From contig JAESUZ010000346.1 in the NCBI GenBank assembly GCA_017311185.1, positions 248,001 to 312,000 on the forward strand: a stretch of 64,000 nt of DNA, in the 5' to 3' direction. Shown piece by piece: positions 55,524 through 64,000 of this stretch. Each line of letters begins with the position of its first letter. The first letter of the stretch is position 1. This DNA is from Proteles cristata cristata. Its lineage: Eukaryota > Chordata > Mammalia > Carnivora > Hyaenidae. The notes below the pieces were generated by a model. That model was given only the letters and a program-made list of their open reading frames with translations. It searched no databases and was not told where the DNA came from. The translations under genes and the position numbers were made by a program.

Positions 55524-56745
55524 GTATTTCCCGAAGTCTTTTCTGTGAAATTGTTGCCTCTTGCCTGTGGCTGCACGGATGAACGCTTGTGAAATGTCAT
55601 GTTCCGGTTCTGTTCAGATTTACTTGAATAGAGTACTTTGGCATGTGTAGCACATAACATAATTGTGTTATAAGGTGTTGGTATGGACTTCCACGTTTGA
55701 GAACGGAGATCAAATAAGACCACCAACTTCTAGAATATTTCTTGGAGGAGGAGGAATAGAACAGCGAAGCGTTTGAATTTGATCTCATCCTTATTTTCTG
55801 GCTTTGGTTCTCTCCCATAAGTTTAGATGAGACTTAAAGAATGTCCAGTGATTAATTTTAAGTTAATCATAGAGTCGGAATGTTAGGTGCTATTTGCTAT
55901 AAAGAAAAAAAACCCCGCACAAAGAGGGTAGTTCAATTTGTTACTCAGGACATCCTGTTTTATATTGCTTTTGCTATGTAAGCTCAGCGACTTTGTCTGA
56001 AAGATTTTAAAATGTGATTGAGCCTGCTCTCATGTAAGTTTAATCTCACAAGCTCTGCAAACTTGCTCATTGCAAGCGGTTATGGCACATATTTACAGAA
56101 TTTCAACGATTTAAAAAACTTTGGCGTTAGCTTCCTAAAAGCTAACGCAGTGAACATGAATGAATTTAGCTGTGAAAATACTTCAGAAGCAGAAATTTTC
56201 CTAAGGCGTTTTGTGTCCCATTTGTTTTAAAATTTTTTCTTTGACTTGCCGCGGCATGTTTTCCCCTTGGCGAATTACTTTTCACTTTTGTGTTTTAGAA
56301 TCTGATTTTGAAACCTGGTGTTAATTACCTGCTGAGATATTTATCATCCTTGTTTCCTTAGCTTAGGTCAGGTCTGCCAGGTTCAGGTGCTGGCCAAGTT
56401 TCCTGCTTTCCTTTCTAATTTATAGGTCATGCCTCTGGTCCCGTGTTCGTCAGTGGAGGATCCTGTAAAAAAACAAAACCCAAAAAAACCCCACAGTCCT
56501 TTGCTATGACTTTCATTCTCTGAATTATTCTTTAGCCTCTTCATGGCTTCTTGGGTTTCTGCACTTAGTGTAGTCAGAATTGTAGCGTGCTTACAATTTA
56601 GACCATTCTCTTTAATAATTCTATCACTTGAAAATCTTTCTGGGTATTAGACCTTACGTTAGTGTTATTTCGCCTCTTTTGGGGATCTTTGGTAGCACGC
56701 TGTCATGATTTCTCCCTGTTTATTTAAAAGAAAACTTTTATTTAT

Positions 56746-56908
56746 TAAAAATTTTTAACATTTTTATTTATTATTGACAGAGCATGAGCATGGGAGGGGC
56801 GGGGAGAGAGAGGGAGGCACAGAATTGGAAGGAGGCTTCAGGCTCCAAGCTGTTAGCACAGAGACCGACGCCGGGCTCGAACTCACAAACGGCGAAATCA
56901 TGCGCTCC
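56746..56908 (-). mobile_element. Truncated carnivore SINE
   Basis: TSD AGAAAACTTTTATTTAT at 56,729-56,745 and 56,909-56,925. The tRNA-like head is missing after GGCGAAATCATG, so it is 5'-truncated. Confidence 0.9.
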
Positions 56909-57453
56909 AGAAAACTTTTATTTATGTATGAATTAAGAGTACTTGTTTTTGGTGTTTACACAGAGAATAATTCCATGTTTAACCTTTTTTTGATACTTTA
57001 TTGTGTTATAGTTGAAGTACTGTATTCCTTAATAATTAACATGTCCAGTATGGTGAACAATACTTGTAAATTTCTGCCTTTTCTCATAGTTCTTTTGTTT
57101 GGAGTAGGTCGATAATTTATGAGACTTTGGATAAGTTTCTGCTAACATACAGCAGTTACTGATTTGTAGTAAGTTCCTACTTCCCTCCTACTGAATTCTC
57201 TTTGCATAAATTCTGGCTTCCAGTTAGGAAACTGAGAGTCTTACTCTACTTAACTTTCGACAGCAGATACCTAATTCCAGATATCAATGACAAGGTTTCT
57301 TTTTTAGGAGCCCTTACTTGTTTTCTATTTTGCTTTCATTGTTAGTGAACCAGGGCGTCTTATTTGTCTGTATTTCTCAGACACTGAACATAAGTTTCAT
57401 GCAGTTCTGGAATTTACAAAGCCCGTCAGAGACAGATGGGTCCTCTCATTCTT

Positions 57454-57676
57454 TTTTTTTTTTTTTAAATGTTTTTTTATTTGTTTATAGGAGAGAGAGA
57501 GACAGCGTGAGCAGGGGAGGGTCAGAGAGAGAGGGAGTCACAGACTGAAACAGGCTCCAGGCTCTGAGCTGGCAGTCAGCACAGAGCCTGAAGCGGGGCT
57601 CGAACCCACGAACCGTGAGATCATGACCTAAGCGAAAGTCGGACGCTTAACCGACTAAGCCACCCAGGCGCCCCAT
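57454..57676 (-). mobile_element. Carnivore SINE (GGCTTAG subfamily)
   Basis: TSD CTCTCATTCTT at 57,443-57,453 and 57,677-57,687. Confidence 0.96.
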
Positions 57677-58159
57677 CTCTCATTCTTAGACAAGAGAGTT
57701 TTAGAAGAGATCTGATGTCTCCTTTAGTTTCTTGTGGCGCTTCTACCTTGAAGGAGGTTTGCAAGGTGACTCGGAAAGCGAACACTAGTTTGGTTGTGTA
57801 TAGGTTCAGGATTTTACCAGTAGGACAGCTTCTGAAGGAATAACAAACAACACGTTGCCTGAAAGGGTTCTTTCTTCCCTAGGATTCAGGGGAGGGTGTG
57901 GCATTGTCTTCTAGATGAGTTCTCTGTTAACAGCCTCATCTGCCTGTATTGAGCCTTTTATTTTAAATGTACTCTATTCCTTTTTTTTTTCTTTTCATCT
58001 CATACCTCCCAATGCTATAGAACCTTGTACCCAGACCTATTTTTTTTTTTGATTTTCAGGTTTATTTTTGAGTACTTTACTCTTTACTTTGTATTGGATC
58101 TTTAATATCCAGATTCCCCCCACCTGTTTTTGAATGTGAGATTTGCTTCTTTAGCTCCC

Positions 58160-58384
58160 TTATTTTTTTTTAATTTTTTAAATGTTTTATTTATTTTTGA
58201 GAGAGAGATAGAGACAGCATGAGCAGGGGAGGGTCAGAGAGAGAGGGAGACACAGAATCTGAAGCAGGCTTCAGGCTCTGAGCTGTCAGCACAGAGCCCG
58301 ACGTGGGGCTCGAACCCATGAACTGTGAGATCGTGACCTGAGCCGAAGTTGGATGCTTAACCGACTGAGCCACCCAGGCACCCC
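58160..58384 (-). mobile_element. Carnivore SINE
   Basis: Reverse-complement SINE ending GAGCCACCCAGGCACCCC. The flanks CTCCCTTATTTT and CTTCCTTATTTT are a likely TSD. Confidence 0.94.
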
Positions 58385-59029
58385 TATCTTCCTTATTTTG
58401 TGTATTAAAACTGTTTTTGGAATATTATGTTACATTAGAGTTCAGACACATTTGTTTGCATTAGCCCAGCATTCTGTCAGTGGAGGTTCTGATAGCATTT
58501 GCGTTGAATCTAGTATCTGAAACATTATATGCAGAGGACTGCCATCCAGTGAACAACAAATTACAGCGTTCATTATCTCACCCTAAAATATGGCAGATCA
58601 ATTGTTAATGCAGTTTTCAAAATCAAGTTTAGAACATTACGGTATTTGAAGACATGACACAGATGAATTTGTGGTTTTGCATAAATACGATGCTGATACA
58701 TCCATCTGTGGCATTCAGTGCTGAAGCAAAACAGCTTTGCTAATTGCCACAGCTTGTGGCTTAGTTAAAGCCCTATCATATCATCTTTTTCCTGTTCTCT
58801 GTCTTCTTCGCGATTTTGGCATATATTTTAGAAATGTACTTAAAATATGTGAATAATTTTGTTTGAGAAGGGCCCTACATTAGTATCCTGTGCTTGCATT
58901 CGGTAAATCTTTACTTAAATATCTTTAACTGCATATCAGTTCTAGACCCTTAACCTTGGCCTAAGTGGCTCCATCTTAGCTGTGCAGCGTGATGTTCCAT
59001 GAGGCCCTCAACTTTTTTTTTATGGCATC

Positions 59030-59460
59030 ATTGAGATGCAACTCATGCTACCTACAGTTCACCCATGTAACTGTGCAGGTCCGTCGATTTTAGTGTTTTC
59101 ACAGAGCTGTGCAGCCATCACCACTATCAGTTGTAGACCGTTTTCATCATCTTAGCAGTCACTCCTCACTTCTTCTCCCCCTTTCCAGCCTTTGGGGGTC
59201 ACCAACCTACTTCCTGTCTCTGGATTTGCCTCTTCTGGGCATTTCATGTGGATGAAATGATACAGCATGTGGTCTCTTGTGACCAACCTCTTTCACTGAG
59301 CGTAATGTTTTTGAGGTTCATCCGTGTTGTAGTGTATATCAGTGCTTGCTTTCTGTTGCTGAGTAGTGTTGTATCATGTGGGTGTTTCACATTTTGCTGG
59401 TTCAGTCATCAGTTGATGGACACTTGGGTCATTTCCACTCAGTCCTTTAATTTTTGAAAT
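59030..59460 (-). repeat. Old L1 3' region fragment
   Basis: ATTGAGATGCAACTCATG, TGGATTTGCCTCTTCTGGGC and CAGTTGATGGACACTTGGG are reverse-complement L1M words. Confidence 0.75.
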
Positions 59461-59603
59461 AGTCCTGCCGGCCTCTTCACTGCTACTCACATTTGTCATG
59501 TTCATCCTTAGCTCTGTGTTTCCCTGGCCTGTAATACCTTTCTGTATACCGGTCCGACATTTCCCATCCCGGGACCCATCTTGCATCTTCCATAGAGCCT
59601 TTC

Positions 59604-59834
59604 TTTTTTTTTAGATTTTTTTTTTTTTTTTTTTAAATTTCTAGGAGAGAGAGAGAGAGAGACAGCGTGAGCAGGGGAGGGTCAGAGGGAGGGGGAGTCA
59701 CAGACTGAAACAGGCTCCAGGCTCTGAGCTGGCAGTCAGCACAGAGCCCGACACGGGACCCGAACCCATGAACCGTGAGATCATGACCTAAGCGAAAGTC
59801 GGACACTTAACCGACTAAGCCACCCAGGTACCCC
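59604..59834 (-). mobile_element. Carnivore SINE (GGCTTAG subfamily)
   Basis: TSD CCATAGAGCCTTTC at 59,590-59,603 and CCATAGAACCTTTC at 59,835-59,848. Confidence 0.95.
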
Positions 59835-60190
59835 CCATAGAACCTTTCATAACTGCTGAAACCACATGCAGAGCCCAGGCTCCTATGAGTTCCCGTATTG
59901 CTTATTGATGGCTTCCCTCAGGTAGTGATTAATCACTACTTAGTTGGCATGTGTGAACATTTTCCTTAATTGTAAGCTCCCAGAGGGCAAGCCGTCTTTC
60001 ATGTTGTTGCTGTTTCATTCTTTAATTGTCCTATGCTGTGACATTAACATATACCTCTTCATAAAGTGTATTTATTTATTTTAAGTTGACCAAAATGCCA
60101 GATGAATGAAACAACTTCTGATTTTTTTTTTTTTGTATTATAGGCAACAGAACCAGACAGATTTAGGTTATAGCTTATTCTACTATTTAT

Positions 60191-60404
60191 TTTTTATTTT
60201 TAAAATATTTATTTATTTTTGGGAGACAGAGAGACAGAGTGCAAGCAGGGGAGGACAGAGAGAGAGGGAGACCCAGAATCTGAAGCAGTCTCCAGGCTCC
60301 GAGCTGTCAGCACAGAGCCTGAGGTGGGGCTCGAACCTTCGAAATGTGGAATCATGACCTGGGCCCAAGTCAGATGCTTAACAGACTGAGCCACCCAGGC
60401 ACCC
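60191..60404 (-). mobile_element. Carnivore SINE
   Basis: TSD CTTATTCTACTATTTAT at 60,174-60,190 and CTTATTCTACTGTTTAT at 60,405-60,421. Confidence 0.95.
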
Positions 60405-60950
60405 CTTATTCTACTGTTTATTCTCTGTTTGACCAGGAACTCATTTTGGGATCTCTTTTTTTTCATCTGTAATTTGGAAATAGCAGTTCCTATTGTCCAA
60501 TGTTGTATAATGTGTGGAGCCCTGACACAGAATAGGTACCCATTTAATGTTAATTTCTTTCCGTCTCTTTCCCCAGTCCTTACTTCCTTGTTACTTAGGT
60601 TCTCAAGGTATGTTTCAGACTTTCAAGAAGGATAACAATATTACTTTTGCCTTCCAATAATTTAGTAAAGTGTCTGGCAAGTAAAGTATGTCAACCGAAG
60701 CATGTGATAGATGCCTATTAACTTCCTTTACTAATAGTATTTATCAGAAACCAGAATCTTCACAAACTATAATTAAACATTTTTAAACTGAGTGATAAGG
60801 TCAGAGTGTTTTACAGATTTGTATTTTCTTTCCAAATGACTCTATCTCAAACAATATTTGCTCTTAACGTTATGCATGAATATATCGCTTGGTTAGTGTC
60901 CTTGAACTCACTTTTACGTTGCTGCTTTTCCAGTCACTTTACACTGTTTT

Positions 60951-61170
60951 TTTTTTTTTTTTTTAATGTTTTATTTATTTCTAGGAGAGAGGGAGAGACA
61001 GCGTGAGCAGGGGAGGGTCAGAGAGAGGGAGTCACAGACTGAAACAGGCTCCAGGCTCTGAGCTGGCAGTCAGCACAGAGCCGGACGCAGGGCTCGAACC
61101 CACGAACCGCGAGATCGTGACCCAAGCGAAAGTCGGACGCTTAACCGACTAAGCCACCCAGGCGCCCCAT
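60951..61170 (-). mobile_element. Carnivore SINE (GGCTTAG subfamily)
   Basis: Perfect 15-bp TSD ACTTTACACTGTTTT at 60,936-60,950 and 61,171-61,185. Confidence 0.97.
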
Positions 61171-61511
61171 ACTTTACACTGTTTTAAACCATTTTGCACT
61201 TGGCCTTCCAGGGACAGTCACCTAAAGTGCATCTTTAATTAGGAACTTTTACCTTTCCGAATTGTCTCCCCCCTCCCCCCCAACCTTTTTTAATTTTTTA
61301 AAAGGAGTAAGTGCTCCTCCTAGTGCTAGCTCAGAGGAGATTTCTGCCGCCAAATCTGGAAATGAACAAAAGAACAAAAGTGCTGTAAACTGTGGCTGCG
61401 CTGGTCGCCTCTGGGAACTCTCCCATTCAAGACCAGAACAGACAGCAGCAAGATGGTGGTGAAGAACTTCAGTGATGAGCTTGGCTATGGCTAGGTTTTG
61501 ATTGTTTTATC

Positions 61512-61755
61512 TTTAATTTTTTTTAAGGTTTATTTCTGAGAGAGAGAGAGAGAGAGAGAGAGAGATACATAGGTGGATAGACAGACAGACAAAGTGGGAG
61601 CAAGGGAGGGGCAAAGAGAGAGGGAGGCACAGAATCCGAAGCAGGCTCCAGGCTCTGAGCTGTCAGCACAGAGCCCGACACCGGGCTTGAACCCACGAAC
61701 CGTGAGATCATGACCTGAGCTGAAGTTGGATGCTAACCCTAACCCAGGCGCCCCC
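61512..61755 (-). mobile_element. Carnivore SINE with a deletion at its head
   Basis: Reverse-complement SINE with a (GA)n run. Near its end the normal TTAACCGACTGAGCC is reduced to CTAACCCTAACCCAGG, which looks like telomere repeat by chance. Confidence 0.9.
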
Positions 61756-62633
61756 AGAAGAGCCTTTTTAATACTGTACAGTTGGAATGGATCGTTGGTT
61801 AGCTAATCCAAAAAAAAAAAAAGGTCAACATGGGGACTCATAAATATGATACCTACATTCAACATTTTATTTTACTGTAAAAAATACATATTTGTTTGCC
61901 AGTCTTTTGTAACATGTCCACTGCGTTTTCTTTGAGGACAGGTCTGGTTACAGTTCAGGATCTGCTTTTTTGCATAGGTTACCTCCATAATGCACTTAAA
62001 ATGTCAAGTTTACTTTTCTTTAAAGCCAAGAAGAATTCGAAGATGGCTTATGAAGCGTTTTGAAAGCATGGTCCTAGATTTTTGTGATTTACTACTCATC
62101 TTCTGCTAGGTGTCTTGTTCTTCTATTTCAATAGCAATTTTCTTTGGTAACTTATCTTTATGGAGTGTTTCTAAAACTTTCAATTTAGTTTTCATAGAAA
62201 TGACTCTGCATCGTATGTTTATGCAGTATTTAATTAAATCATATAATGGCAGTAGCAAGTGAAATTGGGATAAACTGTTCTCAGAACAAATGAAATTCAG
62301 GTGGCTCTTGGTTACAACTCAACTAGAAGAGCAGAAACCTGTGATTCTAGAAAGTAGCCTATTAGCTGTGAGCTTTCAGCCTGCCTTTGGCAAGGAAGTG
62401 GAGAGTGTTTAGTTGGGAGAAGCTTTAACCCCATGCTGAGAGAGATACTATCTGTTTTCAAAGCCTGCACTGTGATCACCTTGCTTCGTCCTTGGATACC
62501 GAGGCTATTCCTCTCATTTCTGCATTCAGTTCTGATGATTATTCCTTCACTTTTGTATACCAAAAAGAAAAAAAATTAATGAGTTAGGAATCTCAGTTAA
62601 AGAGGTACTTTCATAGGCATATTTTTTGCTACA

Positions 62634-62841
62634 ATTTTTTTAAACATTTTATTTATTTTTGAGAGACGGAGACAGAGTGTGAGCCGGGGAGGGGCAGAGA
62701 GAGGGAGACACAGAACCTGAAGCAGTCTCCAGGCTCGGAGCTGTCAGCACAGAGCCTGATGTGGGGCTTGAACCCATGAACCCTGAGATCATGATCTGAA
62801 CTGAAGTCTGAGGCTTAACCGACTGAGCCACCCAGGTGCCC
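62634..62841 (-). mobile_element. Carnivore SINE
   Basis: Reverse-complement SINE ending GAGCCACCCAGGTGCCCC. The TSD is not clear. Confidence 0.93.
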
Positions 62842-62854
62842 CTGGTTTTTTAAA

Positions 62855-63104
62855 AGAAACTTTTTGGACATCTGCAGAAATGTGCACATACCATAAATAT
62901 GTAGCTTGTTGAATTTTCACAAGTTAACATACACACGTAACCAGCACACAGGTTACATAATCTACCATATTAGCCTAGTACCTCTCTTGTACCCCTGTCC
63001 AGTTCCTCCTACTTCCTGCAGAGGGTAACTACTATCTCTTTAAAAAAAAAAAAGGTTTTTTAAAAAAGTTTATGTATTTATTTTGAGAGCGAGAGAGGGT
63101 GCGG

Positions 63105-63146
<42 letters not shown>

Positions 63147-63720
63147 ACACCAGCAGGGGAGGGGCAGAGAGAAAGAGAGTGAGATAGAGGATTCAAAGTG
63201 GGCTCTGTGCTGTCGATGTGGGGCTTGAACTGACAAACCATGAGATCATGATCTGAGAGGAAGTTGGACGCTTAACCGATTGAGCCACCCAGGCGCCCCT
63301 ACCATCCTGACTTTTAGCATCGTAGATTAGTTTGCTGATTTTGAACTTTGTATAGTAGGAACCATGAAATGCACTGTTTTGTGCTTAGTTTTTGCTGAAC
63401 CTTTTCAAAAAGAGATTTGTCCATATTGTTGCATGGAGAAATAGATTGTCCATTTTCACTGCTGTAGAGTATTCCCTTATATGCTACAATTTATTCATTC
63501 TACTGTTGATGGACATTTGGCCTGTTTCAAGTTTTTGGCTATTCCGATTAATGCTGCTATGAACATTCATGTACACATTTCTTTCAGTTATCTTAATGGA
63601 AGTGGAATTATTGGTCATCTGTGTATGCATATCTCTAGCTTAATAGATACTGTTGAACAGTTTTCTAAATTGTACCAATTTAAACTTGTGTCAGCAGCGT
63701 GAGTGGTCCCAAGCCTTATA
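62855..63720 (-). repeat. Old L1 3' region fragment, split by a SINE
   Basis: CACAAGTTAACATACACACG lies on the left. TTCTACTGTTGATGGACATTTGG, AATGCTGCTATGAACATTC and GGAAGTGGAATTATTGG lie on the right of the SINE at 63,041-63,299. This is reverse-complement L1M 3' sequence. Confidence 0.78.
63041..63299 (-). mobile_element. Carnivore SINE
   Basis: Reverse-complement SINE with an expanded GA run (63,108-63,142), ending GAGCCACCCAGGCGCCCC, inserted in L1. Confidence 0.94.
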
Positions 63721-64000
63721 TTTTAGGAAACAAAGTGTCAAACTTTCTAGTATGTGAATTTTCTAGCATATTGATAAAGAACTGCTTACTTAATAGCCTG
63801 CAGAGGTTTCTGTCTTCCTGTACATGATTTGCTTAACACTACTGAACATCTTTCTTCCCTTGCAAGGTGTGTCTGTAGGTTTTTACAGTTAGTTCTTATG
63901 CTACTGGACTGTTTGGTTAGAAAGTCTTCTAGAAGTATCCCCTTCAGTCGCGGCACTTTTAATGATTCCAAGAAGTCCCATTTAAAAAAAAAAAAAAAAA

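Larger units (their letters stand above)
55524..64000 (+). other. PPP4R4: PPP4R4 intron 2 (continues beyond window)
   Basis: At least 8.5 kb of intron. It contains eight or nine SINEs, all on the minus strand, and two L1 3' fragments. The last bases are a poly-A run (63,983-64,000), possibly the edge of another repeat. Confidence 0.85.

Noticed and set aside
61262..61462. 66-codon frame in PPP4R4 intron 2 considered as a missing exon
   Set aside because: It does not continue the PPP4R4 protein after VYLL. No suitable splice pair was seen, and I do not recognise the product.
1..64000. CRISPR arrays, bacterial operons, tRNA or rRNA genes
   Set aside because: None were found. The tRNA-like segments are the heads of tRNA-Lys-derived SINEs.

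Overview
This window is mammalian nuclear DNA from a carnivore, almost certainly a cat (Felidae). The evidence is about 47 copies of the tRNA-Lys-derived carnivore SINE, spread on both strands and often bounded by perfect target-site duplications (TSDs), together with two genes whose order and orientation match human 14q32: IFI27L2 (minus) followed by PPP4R4 (plus). There are no bacterial-type operons, CRISPR arrays or intact RNA genes. Most open reading frames are fortuitous readings of SINEs, GC-rich promoters or introns.

Layout. 1-7 kb: nested repeats, namely SINEs, a class II-type solo LTR with a 6-bp TSD inside a SINE, and a gammaretrovirus-like solo LTR. 7.03-8.63 kb: the complete coding part of IFI27L2 on the minus strand, in four coding exons (161 aa), with a 4-copy in-frame heptapeptide repeat and a poly(A) signal that overlaps the stop codon. 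9-14 kb: SINEs, a solo LTR, MER21-like sequence, CA and GA microsatellites. 14,077-21,995: a full-length betaretrovirus-like (class II) endogenous provirus of 7.9 kb with two LTRs, primer-binding site, gag, pro (dUTPase plus protease), pol, env, polypurine tract and a 5-bp TSD. gag, pro and pol each carry lesions, but env is a continuous 653-codon frame. The LTRs differ by only three substitutions plus three indels, so the insertion is young. 22-53 kb: intergenic DNA with L1, L2, MIR, MLT1 and MER21-like remnants, many SINEs, an RPL37A processed pseudogene, and two SINE-poor stretches (about 26.9-32.7 and 33.4-37.9 kb). 53.5-64 kb: the CpG-rich promoter and first two coding exons of PPP4R4; intron 2 runs off the right edge.

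How the parts relate. IFI27L2 belongs to the small hydrophobic ISG12/IFI6 family. PPP4R4 encodes a HEAT-like regulatory subunit of protein phosphatase 4. They are divergently transcribed and about 45 kb apart. The provirus lies about 5.4 kb upstream of the IFI27L2 start, in the opposite orientation, so its LTRs are possible but unproven regulatory inputs. The most notable feature is the young provirus that keeps an apparently complete betaretroviral envelope frame while every other viral frame is broken.
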